Shown piece after piece: positions 26,638-36,090 of a DNA stretch of 64,000 bases; the first letter of the stretch is position 1, and each line of letters starts with the position of its first letter. Both the position numbers and the translations under genes were made by a program. The notes beneath the pieces are model-generated. The model was given only the letters and a program-made list of their open reading frames with translations. It did not search any database and was not told where the DNA came from. The DNA comes from Anaerotignum sp. (GTDB taxonomy: Bacteria; Bacillota; Clostridia; Lachnospirales; Anaerotignaceae): the NCBI RefSeq assembly GCF_030625865.1, contig NZ_DAOUQB010000008.1:1-64000 (forward strand). Direction: 5' to 3'.

Positions 26638-27753
26638 TTAGAATTTTTTTCTTGTCAAGAAATCTGGTATTTTGATTTCCGACTCAAAATCATCTAAATC
26701 TGCAAATCTTCTGGGACGTGCTTCTTCTTCCTGTTCCTCTTTTGCTTCTTCTTCTGGTTCAGGAACAGCTTCAGGCTTTTTCACTTCAGGTACTGGCATT
26801 TCGCCGTCAAGCCCTGTTGCAATCACTGTAACAATTACCTCATCCTCAAGTTCTTCATTAATTGTTGTACCGAAGATGATTTCCGCATCCGGATCAATTG
26901 CTTCTCTGATCAAATCAGCCGCTTCTTCTGTTTCCAATAATCCAAGGTTCATATCACCGCTGAAATTAATCAATACACTCTTCGCACCTTCAATGGTTGT
27001 TTCCAAAAGAGGGCTTTGAATTGCCATTTTTGCAGCAATTTCCGCCTTGTTTTCACCACTGGCATGACCAATACCCATATGGGCAACGCCTTTATTTGCC
27101 ATAACTGTACGAACATCCGCAAAGTCAAGGTTAATAACACCTGGCTTGGAAATCAAATCAGCAATACCTTGAACACCTTGGCGTAAAATTTCGTCAGCTT
27201 TTTTAAATGCTTCGGTAAGCGTGGTCTTTTTATCAATAATACTCAGTAACCTTTGGTTTGGAATAATAACCAAAGTATCCACATTTTTCTTCAATTCCAT
27301 AATACCTTTTTCGGCGTTGCTCATTCTTTTTTTGCCTTCAAAGTTAAAGGGCTTTGTAACAACACCAACGGTCAAAATACCTAATTCTTTGGAAATGGAC
27401 GCAATTCTTGGGGCTGCCCCTGTACCGGTGCCGCCTCCCATACCTGCGGTAATAAATACCATATCAGAACCACGAAGCGCTTGGGCAATGTCATCCTGGG
27501 TTTCTTCAACAGATTTTTCACCGATTTCCGGATTTCCACCTGCCCCAAGACCTTTTGTCAGCTTTTCACCGATCTGAATTTTTGTTGTCGCTCTAGCCTT
27601 TGATAAAGCTTGTCCATCTGTATTAATTGAAATAAATTCAACACCGTCTAAACCGTCTTCAATCATTCTGTCAACAGCATTGTTGCCACCGCCACCAACG
27701 CCGATTACTTTTATTTGTGCCATACTGCTCATTGGGATATCAAACTCGAGCAA
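26638..27753 (-). CDS. ftsZ: Cell division protein FtsZ
   Basis: A 371-residue tubulin-like GTPase. It shows the N-terminal [13 protein letters not shown], the tubulin signature [23 protein letters not shown] and the T7 loop region. A Glu-rich spacer (about 318-345) and the C-terminal membrane-tether peptide [10 protein letters not shown], which binds FtsA/SepF/ZapA, follow. It probably starts at a TTG after AGGAGGGG. Unlike in many Firmicutes, ftsA is not adjacent here. Confidence 0.97.
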   Translation of the reverse strand: MLEFDIPMSSMAQIKVIGVGGGGNNAVDRMIEDGLDGVEFISINTDGQALSKARATTKIQIGEKLTKGLGAGGNPEIGEKSVEETQDDIAQALRGSDMVFITAGMGGGTGTGAAPRIASISKELGILTVGVVTKPFNFEGKKRMSNAEKGIMELKKNVDTLVIIPNQRLLSIIDKKTTLTEAFKKADEILRQGVQGIADLISKPGVINLDFADVRTVMANKGVAHMGIGHASGENKAEIAAKMAIQSPLLETTIEGAKSVLINFSGDMNLGLLETEEAADLIREAIDPDAEIIFGTTINEELEDEVIVTVIATGLDGEMPVPEVKKPEAVPEPEEEAKEEQEEEARPRRFADLDDFESEIKIPDFLTRKKF

Positions 27754-27870
27754 AAAAATCCCCTCCTAATTATCAAGAAATACATAATAATATATAATTA
27801 TACACGAAAACAAGTTTACTTACCATAGTAAAAGAAAACAATTCAGAAAAATTTTGGCTTTTTTACCGCA

Positions 27871-28239
27871 TTATTCTTCTTTTTCCGTTACTACTATAAT
27901 CTGTTTTTGCGTTTTATTCAATAAAAATCTTCGAATCTGACTAAAATTATTAAAAATGCGAGATCCATACACTACTACCGCAGCAATGGAAAGATTGATA
28001 TTAAGCTGATTTCCCAGTAATACCAAACCTACAGCAAGAATACCGTTGCAAAAAAATCCACTAATAAAAATCTTCAAATCAAATTGTTTTTGAGAAATGG
28101 CGTAAATCCCTCCCAAAACAGAATCAAGGCAAGCCAAAATTGCTATAGCCACATAACCCGAATAGCCATAGGGAATCACCACTTTACTGGCAACACCAAT
28201 GAATACACCACATATCAAACCTAAGATAGGCGCAATCAT
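27871..28239 (-). CDS. sbp: Small basic protein (DUF1290 family)
   Basis: A 122-residue membrane protein with three to four hydrophobic segments (MIAPILGLICGVFIGVASKV start, YVAIAILACLDSVLGGIYA, a central segment NGILAVGLVLLGNQL). This is the small basic protein found between ftsQ and ftsZ in Bacillus and Clostridia; its function is not settled. The start at 28239 has GGAGG 10 nt upstream and overlaps the DUF881 stop by one base. A longer in-frame version is less likely. Confidence 0.85.
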   Translation of the reverse strand: MIAPILGLICGVFIGVASKVVIPYGYSGYVAIAILACLDSVLGGIYAISQKQFDLKIFISGFFCNGILAVGLVLLGNQLNINLSIAAVVVYGSRIFNNFSQIRRFLLNKTQKQIIVVTEKEE

Positions 28240-28955
28240 CACCCAACAACCTCCTGTTCCAAAGCCGGCGCTTTCCAAAGCACTGTTTGTGTATAAGGAA
28301 GAACCACTACGTCCGATTCCTTTTTAATAGTAATTTCAATGCCCCACGGCGCCAAATTATCCACAACCCCTCCCGGAAACCTCAATGCAGATTGTAAAAT
28401 ATCGCTGTCACCCACCGCCAATATTTCAAACGGTGCAGCAACTCGCTCTCCATTAACCATAACAATGGAGCCCGCACAGCTTATACTGCTTGTTCCCACA
28501 ATGCGTTTTCCATTGATGGAAACTGCTTCGGCTCCGGCCAAATTCAACTCGTTGATTACCCCCAAAATATCCTCAGCATGTACCAAGTAAGCGTTACTGT
28601 CGCCACCATTTTTTGTACTGCTGTCATTCATCGTTACGATAACCCCGGAACCATGAACCTCTGTCAGCCCTGCAAATATACGCAGTTGCTCCATTTCTCT
28701 TTGCAAATTCTCAATGGTTGCGCCATAATTCTGTCCACTTTCATAGTCTTTAATTATCTTTTCTTTTTCATCCAGATGAACCTGCAACGCTTCATTTTCC
28801 TCCTGCACTTTCTTTAAAGTTGCTGTCAGTTCTGTCAAGCGCTGATTCTCCGCCAAGTCATTTTGCTTTTTTACGGTATTATATTGAATGCCGATAATCA
28901 TACCCAAAAGCACACAAATTAACGTCAGTGCAAATAAATAATGATTTTTTCTCAT
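28239..28955 (-). CDS. DUF881 family protein (YlxX/YlxW-like)
   Basis: A 238-residue protein with an N-terminal membrane anchor (residues 5-23), a coiled coil (about 30-85, rich in Glu/Lys/Leu heptads) and a DUF881 domain containing GSGVIVTMNDSS and LNLAGAEAVSINGKRI. DUF881 genes are habitual members of Gram-positive division clusters, placed between ftsQ and ftsZ as here. Its molecular role is not known. Confidence 0.88.
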   Translation of the reverse strand: MRKNHYLFALTLICVLLGMIIGIQYNTVKKQNDLAENQRLTELTATLKKVQEENEALQVHLDEKEKIIKDYESGQNYGATIENLQREMEQLRIFAGLTEVHGSGVIVTMNDSSTKNGGDSNAYLVHAEDILGVINELNLAGAEAVSINGKRIVGTSSISCAGSIVMVNGERVAAPFEILAVGDSDILQSALRFPGGVVDNLAPWGIEITIKKESDVVVLPYTQTVLWKAPALEQEVVG

Positions 28956-28979
28956 AGCCTGTCCCCTTTTTTTAAGAGC

Positions 28980-29774
28980 TTATGTGAGGTACTGAAAAAT
29001 TATGGGTTTATGCAAGTCCCTTAAGTCTAAGGTTCCTCTGTCCTGGGAGGGAATGGTTTTCATAATTTCACCAATAATACGAATTTTTTGATCTGCATCC
29101 CGCATATCACCCAAATGAATCTCAACTTGATTCACAAATGCATAAACATCCTTAGGATCCGTTACATCAATTTTTACTACAAGATTCAATAAATTATATT
29201 TTTTCATTAATTGCGACATTTGCAAAACCACTTGAAGGGAGTCTTTATTTTCAACGGGCAATACCTCCCCTAAAAGGAAACTATCAAATTTAAGACCTGT
29301 TACAATTGGCAACGCTTCTTGACAGGCTTTCTGGGTTTCCAAAACCCGCCCTTCTTCATCTATGTAAAGGTATGCACCCATATAAGGTACATATCCTCTC
29401 ACCTTACGCTCCTTCACTCGAATCACCATAGTGTTAGGCAGCTCAGCCGCCACCTTGGCCTGGGAGATATAAGGATCTTGTTCCAATACTTCCTCAGCAC
29501 GGCCCTTTCCGAATAAAATCAAATTATCCCCATGGGAAAGGGAAATCCGCTCTGCTAACTCGCTTGTAGTAAAATGTTGGGCCCCTTCCGAACGAATTTC
29601 TTTCACCGCAAAAAGCGGTGAAAACAATATACCAGCAATAATAATCAAAACCAAAAGAAACCCGATAATAAATTTAGAATTTATCTTTCTTTTGGGTTTC
29701 TCATAATAATCAAGCTCTTCCATTAAATCCACATTGTTTGTCTGCTTTTTTTTTCTTCTTGCCATTTTTTTCAC
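28980..29774 (-). CDS. ftsQ: Cell division protein FtsQ/DivIB
   Basis: A 264-residue bitopic membrane protein: a Lys/Arg-rich cytoplasmic tail (MARRKKKQ...), one membrane helix (about 35-55), then the POTRA domain (FAVKEIRSEGAQHFTTSELA) and the FtsQ beta domain (VRGYVPYMGAYLYIDEEGRV). It bridges divisome assembly and septal peptidoglycan synthesis with FtsB and FtsL. It overlaps murA by 4 bp. Confidence 0.92.
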   Translation of the reverse strand: MKKMARRKKKQTNNVDLMEELDYYEKPKRKINSKFIIGFLLVLIIIAGILFSPLFAVKEIRSEGAQHFTTSELAERISLSHGDNLILFGKGRAEEVLEQDPYISQAKVAAELPNTMVIRVKERKVRGYVPYMGAYLYIDEEGRVLETQKACQEALPIVTGLKFDSFLLGEVLPVENKDSLQVVLQMSQLMKKYNLLNLVVKIDVTDPKDVYAFVNQVEIHLGDMRDADQKIRIIGEIMKTIPSQDRGTLDLRDLHKPIIFQYLT

Positions 29775-31024
29775 TCCATTAGCCGTACATTGCCGCCCAA
29801 TAAAGAAAAGGCGTCCTCAATCTTCTCATACCCTCGCTCCACATATTCTGAGCCGTATACTGTACTTTTCCCCTCAGCTGCCAGGGCCGCAATCAAAAGT
29901 GCCGCCCCCCCACGCAAATCACGGCCAAAAACTTCCGCACCATGAAGCCCTGGGGAACCTTTAATTTTTGCAACTCTATCCGCAATCACAATATCCGCAC
30001 CCATGCGACAAAGTTCTTCTGCATGGCGGAATCGAGCCTCAAATACTGTTTCACTAATCATACAAGTTCCCTTTGCCAATGTCAATAGACTCATGATTAA
30101 GGGCTGCATATCCGTAGGAAATCCCGGATATGGTCCGGTAACCAATGATAATTCGGCTTTTAATTGTTTGGGCGGCATCATTCGAAGGCGTTCCGTCTCA
30201 AAAGTAAACCTGCACCCTGTCTTTTGTAAGACATCCAGAGTTGTTTCAATATCATTTTTTTCAACGCCCAATAAAGAAAGCTCTCCTCCCGTCATCGCCG
30301 ATGCACAGAGGAATGTACCTGCCTCAATACGGTCAAAAGGTATGGAAAAATACGCACCGTGCAGTTTTTTTACCCCTTCTATCATAATAGATGGCGTGCC
30401 CTCACCGTAAATTTCAGCTCCGCAAGCACGCAAAAAATGAACCAATGCAACAATTTCCGGTTCTCTTGCTGCATTGTGAATCACTGTAACCCCCTCGGCT
30501 TTTGCAGCCAAAAGCAAAAGATTTTCTGTGGCACCAACACTTGGATACTTCAAATAAATATGGTATCCCAAAATATGGGGCGCAGAACAATAAAAAAGTC
30601 CGTCTTCCTCATTGATCTCCACACCCATTTTTTCAAAAGAACTCAAATGAATATCAATGGGGCGTTTCCCAATGGCACAGCCTCCCGGATGGCCTAAAAT
30701 TGCCCGTTTCTCCCTCCCTAAAAGAGCGCCTAAAAAAAGGATGGAGGAACGCATTTTTTGCACCGTTTCCTCCTGAATCTTTACATCTTTGATTTGCCTT
30801 GTATCAATGACTGCCGTCCTGCCTGTAAGCTCCGCCTTACAGCCTAACGTTCTTAAGATATCCAACGTTAGATAAAAGTCACGAATCAGCGGGCAATTTT
30901 CCAGCACCACTTCATCCTCTGCAAGAAGTGTTGCCGCTAAAATAGGTAATGCTGCATTTTTACTCCCTCTTACCGCAAACTCTCCGCCTATGGGTTTTCC
31001 GCCCTCAATCAAGTAGTACCCCAT
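29771..31024 (-). CDS. murA: UDP-N-acetylglucosamine 1-carboxyvinyltransferase
   Basis: A 417-residue enolpyruvyl transferase for the first committed step of peptidoglycan synthesis. The Lys-Asn pair in FAVRGSKNAALPILAATLL and the fosfomycin-target Cys in HPGGCAIGKRPIDIHL are visible, as are the late FPTDMQP and EARFRHAEEL. I start at MGYYLIEGG, which has GGAGGG 6 nt upstream; the upstream frame extension of 48 codons has no family resemblance. It leads the ftsQ-DUF881-sbp-ftsZ series. Confidence 0.95.
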   Translation of the reverse strand: MGYYLIEGGKPIGGEFAVRGSKNAALPILAATLLAEDEVVLENCPLIRDFYLTLDILRTLGCKAELTGRTAVIDTRQIKDVKIQEETVQKMRSSILFLGALLGREKRAILGHPGGCAIGKRPIDIHLSSFEKMGVEINEEDGLFYCSAPHILGYHIYLKYPSVGATENLLLLAAKAEGVTVIHNAAREPEIVALVHFLRACGAEIYGEGTPSIMIEGVKKLHGAYFSIPFDRIEAGTFLCASAMTGGELSLLGVEKNDIETTLDVLQKTGCRFTFETERLRMMPPKQLKAELSLVTGPYPGFPTDMQPLIMSLLTLAKGTCMISETVFEARFRHAEELCRMGADIVIADRVAKIKGSPGLHGAEVFGRDLRGGAALLIAALAAEGKSTVYGSEYVERGYEKIEDAFSLLGGNVRLME

Positions 31025-31159
31025 GCCGTTCCCTCCAAAAAGCATCTTACTCCCATAGTATAATAGGACATTTTTTCTGGTGCATATCCAAATGCAATGA
31101 TATTTACAAAAACTTGAATTCCATGTAATATGAAAGAAAAAACAACGGAGGACAAACCG

Positions 31160-32089
31160 ATGAAGCATAATATTTTAGACATTAAGGGAATTAAAGTTGG
31201 GCACGCACAAAATTCTGAAGGTAAAACAGGCGTAACCGTCATTATTGCTGAAAAAGGGGCCGTTTGTGGGGTAGATGTACGGGGGGCCGCCCCGGGAACA
31301 AGGGAAACTGACTTATTAAACCCCATAAACGCCATGGAAAAAGTAAATGCCGTTGTGCTTTCCGGTGGCTCCGCCTTTGGTTTGGAAGCCTCCTGTGGGG
31401 TAATGAATTATTTGGAAGAACAAGGAATCGGCTTCGATGTGGGTGTTACCAAAGTTCCTATTATCCCAGCAGCAGTCCTCTATGATCTGGAAAACGGAAA
31501 TATTTTTTGCCGTCCCGATAAAAATATGGGAAGACAGGCCTGCGAAAACGCTTACACCGAAACGTTGCCCGAAGGCGATGTTGGGGCAGGTTGCGGTGCA
31601 ACGGTGGGCAAACTACGGGGCACATTGGGCTGGTGCAACAGCGGCATCGGCTCTTGGGCAGAAACAACGGAAAACGGCATTACCGTTGCTGCTTTGATTG
31701 CCGTAAACGCCTTTGGAGATATATTGGAAAATGGGAAAATCATTGCCGGAACTAAAGATGAAGAGGGAAACTTCTTGGATACTGCCCGGGGAATTATTCA
31801 CCACGCTTCCACCCTTTCCTTCAGCGGTAAAAATACCACCATCGGGGTTATCGCAACCAATGTGAAGCTCACAAAAGCCCAGGCGGCAAAAGTCGCAGGG
31901 ATGGCTCATGATGGCCTTGCCAGATGTATTTCTCCTGTCCATACCACTTTAGATGGAGATACCCTATTTTGCCTTTCCACAGAAGAAATTGAGCTTCCTA
32001 CTGCCCCCGTGGATTTGGTGGGAATCATGGCGGCAAAGGTAACAGAACAAGCTGTACTCCGAGGTGTGAAGGCTGCAAAACCATTTTAA
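31160..32089 (+). CDS. P1-family peptidase (DmpA/S58-like)
   Basis: A 309-residue protein of the DmpA/P1 family of self-cleaving N-terminal-nucleophile aminopeptidases. Family segments are IKVGHAQNSEGKTGVTVI, VDVRGAAPGTRETDLL, LSGGSAFGLEASCGVM and GAGCGATVGKLRG. The later GITVAALIAVNAFGDI precedes the self-processing region. I start it at MKHNILD, which follows CGGAGG by 8 nt. It is divergent from murA and monocistronic, followed by a strong terminator. The peptide substrate is unknown. Confidence 0.85.
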   Translation: MKHNILDIKGIKVGHAQNSEGKTGVTVIIAEKGAVCGVDVRGAAPGTRETDLLNPINAMEKVNAVVLSGGSAFGLEASCGVMNYLEEQGIGFDVGVTKVPIIPAAVLYDLENGNIFCRPDKNMGRQACENAYTETLPEGDVGAGCGATVGKLRGTLGWCNSGIGSWAETTENGITVAALIAVNAFGDILENGKIIAGTKDEEGNFLDTARGIIHHASTLSFSGKNTTIGVIATNVKLTKAQAAKVAGMAHDGLARCISPVHTTLDGDTLFCLSTEEIELPTAPVDLVGIMAAKVTEQAVLRGVKAAKPF

Positions 32090-32124
32090 TTCCTAGCCAA
32101 GAATATACGCAATCCATTAAATAT

Positions 32125-32161
32125 TTTAGGGTGTCATCGATTAAAATAATGACACCCTAAA
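32125..32161 (+). terminator. Intrinsic terminator after the P1 peptidase gene
   Basis: TTTAGGGTGTCAT pairs with ATGACACCCTAAA (13 bp) around an 11-nt loop, between convergent genes. It probably serves both. Confidence 0.8.
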
Positions 32162-32181
32162 TATTATTAAAAGATTTTCAA

Positions 32182-32751
32182 TTAACAGTATCTATCTCCG
32201 TATTTCTCTTTTGCTCTTTGTGTATACGCCAAGACAAATTCCGTCTTAGCCTTGGTATATCCGTCCCGATCATGTTCATACCTTTTCCATAAACATAATT
32301 TTAATGTCTCATATTCTTTTGCCGTAACAGGATTTTCATTTAAGAAGTCTCTAAAATATAATTCGTGATTGTCTCCAACATATCTTAAATGCAAATGATA
32401 TACTTTTTCTGCAAATCCGTCTTCTGTATACCCCTTGTTAAACGAAATGCGACTTTCACTTTCAGACATACAAATATAACCCTTTTGGATAAGAATCCTT
32501 TTCACCTCATCCATATCACAGGATACCGGTACCTCAACGAGAATATCAACAATGGGTTTCGCCCATATTGCACTTATTGCGGTGCTTCCCACATGGCCAA
32601 TTCTTATTCCCTGCTCGTTTGCCAATATTTTATGGAGAAAAGCAGCTTCTTCCTTAAACCAATCTTCCCATTGTTCCTGATGTTCTGTCAAAAAAATGGG
32701 GAATAACCGCCATAATTCTTGTAAACTCATTTCAGATAAAGATTTTCCCAC
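32182..32751 (-). CDS. GrpB family protein (nucleotidyltransferase fold)
   Basis: A protein of about 189 residues of the GrpB/UPF0157 family, which has a nucleotidyltransferase-like fold. Visible motifs are IGHVGSTAISAIWAKPIVDILVE in two adjoining pieces (GSTA and the acidic D-I-L-V-E), YHLHLRYVGDNHELYFRDFL and AKEYETLKLCLWKRY. A GTG at 32751 lies 8 nt after GAGGAGG and is the best start; an ATG 18 codons earlier has no such site. The cellular role of the family is uncertain. Confidence 0.8.
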   Translation of the reverse strand: MGKSLSEMSLQELWRLFPIFLTEHQEQWEDWFKEEAAFLHKILANEQGIRIGHVGSTAISAIWAKPIVDILVEVPVSCDMDEVKRILIQKGYICMSESESRISFNKGYTEDGFAEKVYHLHLRYVGDNHELYFRDFLNENPVTAKEYETLKLCLWKRYEHDRDGYTKAKTEFVLAYTQRAKEKYGDRYC

Positions 32752-33101
32752 ACCCTTTTCCTCCTCATTAGGAAAACATATTTTAATGCCCTCATTGTAA
32801 CACAATAAATGTTTTTCACAAAAGAATCATAGCAATTTAGGTAAAGAAAAACCGTCTCCCTGAAATTAAAACAAATCCCATTTGATTTTCATTAACACCC
32901 TTGAAGATGTTTTAGAGTACTATGATTTTATCTCCGCCATTATAATAACTAATTTGAACCAAAATAAAATCTGTTTTATTGCTAAGAATATCCCTTAAAT
33001 AAAAAATAAAAAGGTAACCCCTTGTTTAGGATTACCTCTTGATTCATACCCTATTAGAGCCTTTGTCTTTTATTTCTGGCAACAAAGCTATCCCTTTTTA
33101 A
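32752..33101. other. Intergenic region with leftward terminator
   Basis: No gene is seen here. At 33012-33037 AGGTAA pairs with TTACCT with additional CC/GG pairs. Reading leftward it runs into TTTTTATTTTTTA, a terminator for the NifX-like operon. The rest is A+T-rich promoter sequence for the GrpB gene. Confidence 0.55.
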
Positions 33102-33461
33102 TTAGTGATTTCCGCATTCATCAGCGTGCATATGTTCATGACAAACAGAGCCTGTAGATTTTAATTCGCCTTTCAAATAGCTTTCTACCGCCTGCTGTGC
33201 ATTGCCTTCCGCGCCAACAATAACCTCAATATTTCTCTCATTGAAAATTTCAATGGCACCGCCGCCCATTCCACCGGAAATAATTACCTTTGCACCCATA
33301 TCGCCTAAAAAATTAGGTAAAAATCCAGGTCTATGTCCAGGATTGGCAACACTTTTTACCTCTGTTATTTTACCATTTTCTGTTTCAAACAGGTAGAAGT
33401 TCTCACAATGACCAAAGTGTTGTGCCACCAAATCACCCATACATGCTACTGCTATTTTCAT
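33102..33461 (-). CDS. NifX/NifB-type dinitrogenase cofactor-family protein with His/Cys tail
   Basis: A 119-residue single-domain member of the dinitrogenase iron-molybdenum cofactor biosynthesis family (KIAVACMGD start, QHFGHCENFYLFE, ISGGMGGGAIEIFN). The C-terminus adds a metal-ligand-rich tail, CHEHMHADECGNH. The start at 33461 has AAGGAG 7 nt upstream. No nitrogenase genes are nearby, so the role is probably small-molecule Fe-S or metal-cluster handling together with the two ATPases upstream in the same direction. Confidence 0.83.
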   Translation of the reverse strand: MKIAVACMGDLVAQHFGHCENFYLFETENGKITEVKSVANPGHRPGFLPNFLGDMGAKVIISGGMGGGAIEIFNERNIEVIVGAEGNAQQAVESYLKGELKSTGSVCHEHMHADECGNH

Positions 33462-33555
33462 ACTCATTCTCCTTTTTATATTAATTTTATTTTTATTAAC
33501 ATTCAAACTTAGCTTTCACCTTAATTATTCCATCAGATCTCAGCGTATAACCCCT

Positions 33556-34434
33556 TTATCTTTCTCCCGTTTCCTCTGCAAAGCACTCCTTTACCTTTTC
33601 ATAAACCTGATACAATGCATCACTTGCAGGGCAATCCACTTTTGCTAAGCTATGTCCTTCATTGATGGCAACCGATGCCTGCTTATCATAGGGAATACGT
33701 CCCAAAAAAGGGATTCCCTCCTGCAAGCACAGCTTTTCAATTTTCTCTGTATTCTCAACGCAAGTGTCAAATTTATTTACGCAAACTGCAGACCTTGTCT
33801 GAAATATTGCGGCAGTTTTTAAAATACGTTCCATATCACTGATTCCCGAAAGAGAGGGCTCAGCCACAATCAAAACCATGTCTACTCCGCTTATGGAAGC
33901 AATGACAGGGCATCCAATTCCAGGAGATCCATCAATAATTGCAAACTTTGCAGTGTCAACAGCTTTTTCTAACTGATTTTTCACTTCCGTTACCAGCTTG
34001 CCTGAGGTTCCCCTTCCCATTTTTAGCTTTGCAGTGGAAAATACACGGTCTTCATGATAGAGCATTAATTCCCCCGCAATATCTTCCTCCATAGTCACAG
34101 CTCCCCCAGGGCAAGTATACATACAAACGCCACATCCTTCACAGGCATAGGGGTTTACGGAAAACTTCGTGCCTTCCTTTATAATAGCATCAAAACGACA
34201 ATTTTCATAGCAAATTCCACAACCCTTACACTTTTCAGGGTGAATAACTGCCTTTTCAGAACCATAATAATCCATTCTTATAGGCTCGCTTTTTATACCC
34301 CCAACAAGATGTAAATTCGGCGCATCTACGTCACAATCGGCAAAAGCCTGGGCTTTTGAAAAATCTATGAAGGCAGCGGCCGTTGTGGTTTTTCCTGTAC
34401 CGCCCTTGCCACTTAAAATCAGCAGCTTTTTCAT
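33556..34434 (-). CDS. MinD/NifH-like ATPase with two 4Fe-4S motifs (second copy)
   Basis: A 292-residue P-loop protein with the deviant Walker A SGKGGTGKTTTAAAF at residues 7-21. A ferredoxin insert at about 62-115 has KCKGCGICYENCRFDA and ACEGCGVCMYTCPGG. Late sections (FAIIDGSPGIGCPVIASISG) match MinD/Mrp-type ATPases. It resembles the partner gene that overlaps it by 4 bp upstream, and the two probably form a heterodimer. Proposed roles of the family are assembly or delivery of Fe-S clusters; that is inference here. Confidence 0.85.
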   Translation of the reverse strand: MKKLLILSGKGGTGKTTTAAAFIDFSKAQAFADCDVDAPNLHLVGGIKSEPIRMDYYGSEKAVIHPEKCKGCGICYENCRFDAIIKEGTKFSVNPYACEGCGVCMYTCPGGAVTMEEDIAGELMLYHEDRVFSTAKLKMGRGTSGKLVTEVKNQLEKAVDTAKFAIIDGSPGIGCPVIASISGVDMVLIVAEPSLSGISDMERILKTAAIFQTRSAVCVNKFDTCVENTEKIEKLCLQEGIPFLGRIPYDKQASVAINEGHSLAKVDCPASDALYQVYEKVKECFAEETGER

Positions 34435-35270
34435 TTTTCCACCTCCATTTTAATTGTATCCAAAAGCGTGGAAAATAATTTTTTTGTTTCTTCATCCTCT
34501 TCACAAGCAACCCCCGCCTTGGCTCCAATTTGTGCCAATTTTTCCTTATAAGGAATTCGACAAAGCACAGGAATCTTGTTTTCTTTACAAAAGCTTTCTA
34601 ACTGAGCATATGCATGATCTTCTTTATTTATCACAACACCGCAAGGCTTTTGCAAGAGTGATACCAACTCGTACACCATCTTAAAATTATGCAGCCCGAA
34701 AGCAGTTGGTTCCACCACGAGAATACAGTAATCCACCGATTGCACGCTTTCCATTACTGTACAAGCACTTCCCGGGGGACAATCAATTACCATTATCCCT
34801 CCACTCAATGTTTTTGTTTCTAACGCCTTATGAATAACAGGAACCCCGCTGGCCTCACCAATGTTTAAAATTCCCGTTACGACCTCAACCGACCCACGAT
34901 TACCTCTTTCCACAACGCCAATGGGACGTTTTACCTCATAAATTGCCTGGGTAGGACAGACACGGGAACAAGCGCCACAAGAATGGCAAACTTCAGGAAA
35001 AACGAAAGGCTTATTTTTGATAAAACTTAAGGCGTTAAATCTGCATAACTCCACACATTCACGGCAACCTACACATTTTTCCTCAAGAACATGGGGCAAC
35101 AGCGTAAAAATTTCTTCTGCTTTAATATTTTTTGGTTTTAAAAATAGCCGGCCATTGGGCTCCTCCACATCACAGTCTATATAAGCTGCATTTTTTGCTG
35201 TAACAGCAAGGTTTACCGAAACGAAGGTTTTTCCGGTTCCGCCTTTTCCGCTTAAAACCGCAATTTTCAT
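34431..35270 (-). CDS. MinD/NifH-like ATPase with two 4Fe-4S motifs (first copy)
   Basis: A 279-residue paralogue of the next gene: deviant Walker A LSGKGGTGKTFVSVNLA, ferredoxin motifs CVGCRECVELCRF and VCHSCGACSRVCPTQA at about 62-105, and Walker B-like GIMVIDCPPGSACTVMESVQ. Its start overlaps the NifX-like gene upstream by 4 bp and its end overlaps the second ATPase, so all four genes form one operon behind the promoter at 35804-35832. Confidence 0.85.
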   Translation of the reverse strand: MKIAVLSGKGGTGKTFVSVNLAVTAKNAAYIDCDVEEPNGRLFLKPKNIKAEEIFTLLPHVLEEKCVGCRECVELCRFNALSFIKNKPFVFPEVCHSCGACSRVCPTQAIYEVKRPIGVVERGNRGSVEVVTGILNIGEASGVPVIHKALETKTLSGGIMVIDCPPGSACTVMESVQSVDYCILVVEPTAFGLHNFKMVYELVSLLQKPCGVVINKEDHAYAQLESFCKENKIPVLCRIPYKEKLAQIGAKAGVACEEDEETKKLFSTLLDTIKMEVEK

Positions 35271-35629
35271 ACTTTTCCGTGAAAGCCCGCATGAAAATGA
35301 GTCATCAGTGCAAGCTCTCCCTTCTCAAAAGCTTCCATATTTTCTTTTGCAGTTACCTTCGTTGTTTTGTAAATTTTGATTTCTGCTGCTTTGAAAACCT
35401 CTGCCGCATTTTCACCACACCGAACGGTAAGCAACGCCTGAGCATTTTCATCAACAAGTGCCTGAGCCGCTTTGATTCCTGCACCGCCTTGAGCCGCTGC
35501 TGCTGGATTTTCCATAAAATTTGTTTCCCTGCTTTCCGTATCATAGAACAAAAAATAAGGCGCTCTGCCAAAAGACACACAAACCTCCCCATCTACACGA
35601 CTTTCATTCATGGGAATAGCAATTTTCAT
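35267..35629 (-). CDS. NifX/NifB-type dinitrogenase cofactor-family protein
   Basis: A 120-residue protein of the same fold as the last gene of the operon (MKIAIPMNESRVDGEVCVSFGRAPYFLFYD, seen in two pieces). It has a GGAGIKAAQALVDENAQALL segment and ends in HFHAGFHGKV. It heads the operon and overlaps the first ATPase gene. It lacks the Cys-rich tail of its distant sister, so the two NifX-like proteins may not be interchangeable. Confidence 0.82.
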   Translation of the reverse strand: MKIAIPMNESRVDGEVCVSFGRAPYFLFYDTESRETNFMENPAAAAQGGAGIKAAQALVDENAQALLTVRCGENAAEVFKAAEIKIYKTTKVTAKENMEAFEKGELALMTHFHAGFHGKV

Positions 35630-35803
35630 AAATAAAAAACTCCTTTCGTCTGAATTCGTTCCAAATTAAACTATAAATTGGCATAATACATGCTTTGGAA
35701 TTTCCAACTAAATTTCCAAACCCACAAAATAAGATGCTATCCTTCTCCTATAAATTAAACAAGTGATAAGCAAAACTTTTTTTCGTCATATGCCATTTAT
35801 CCT

Positions 35804-35832
35804 ATTGTACGGCAGTTAATGTCATATGTCAA
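35804..35832 (-). promoter_or_regulatory. Strong promoter of the NifX-ATPase operon
   Basis: On the minus strand a perfect TTGACA (35827-35832) is followed after exactly 17 nt by TACAAT (35804-35809). Transcription would start near 35797, leaving a leader of about 170 nt. The remainder of 35630-36090 is A+T-rich with no other signal I can support. Confidence 0.6.
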
Positions 35833-36090
35833 TAATAGTTTTTTAATTCTTCGTGTTTTTATCATAAACAGCAATTTTTCTTTCTATTCTACCCAACAAT
35901 GCTATTTCAAAACTTTGCAAATCAACTTTATTATCTTCATACAATTGCCTTTTTATAGGGAGAGAACAAATGCATAATTTAATTGAAATTCTTTATGTTC
36001 CAAAAAAATGCAGTTTATTAACAAAATTATGATATTGTAATAAATTGACATGTTCAGAATTTATTCAGTCTGCTATACTTTTCGCTTTAG

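Noticed and set aside
26672-27019. Ser-rich plus-strand frame opposite ftsZ
   Set aside because: It is the complement of the ftsZ coding sequence (Glu-rich spacer reads as Ser-rich). It has no ribosome-binding site.
33102-35629. Nitrogen fixation locus
   Set aside because: NifX-like and NifH-like folds are present, but there are no nifH, nifD, nifK or nifB genes and the ATPases carry inserted ferredoxin motifs unlike NifH.
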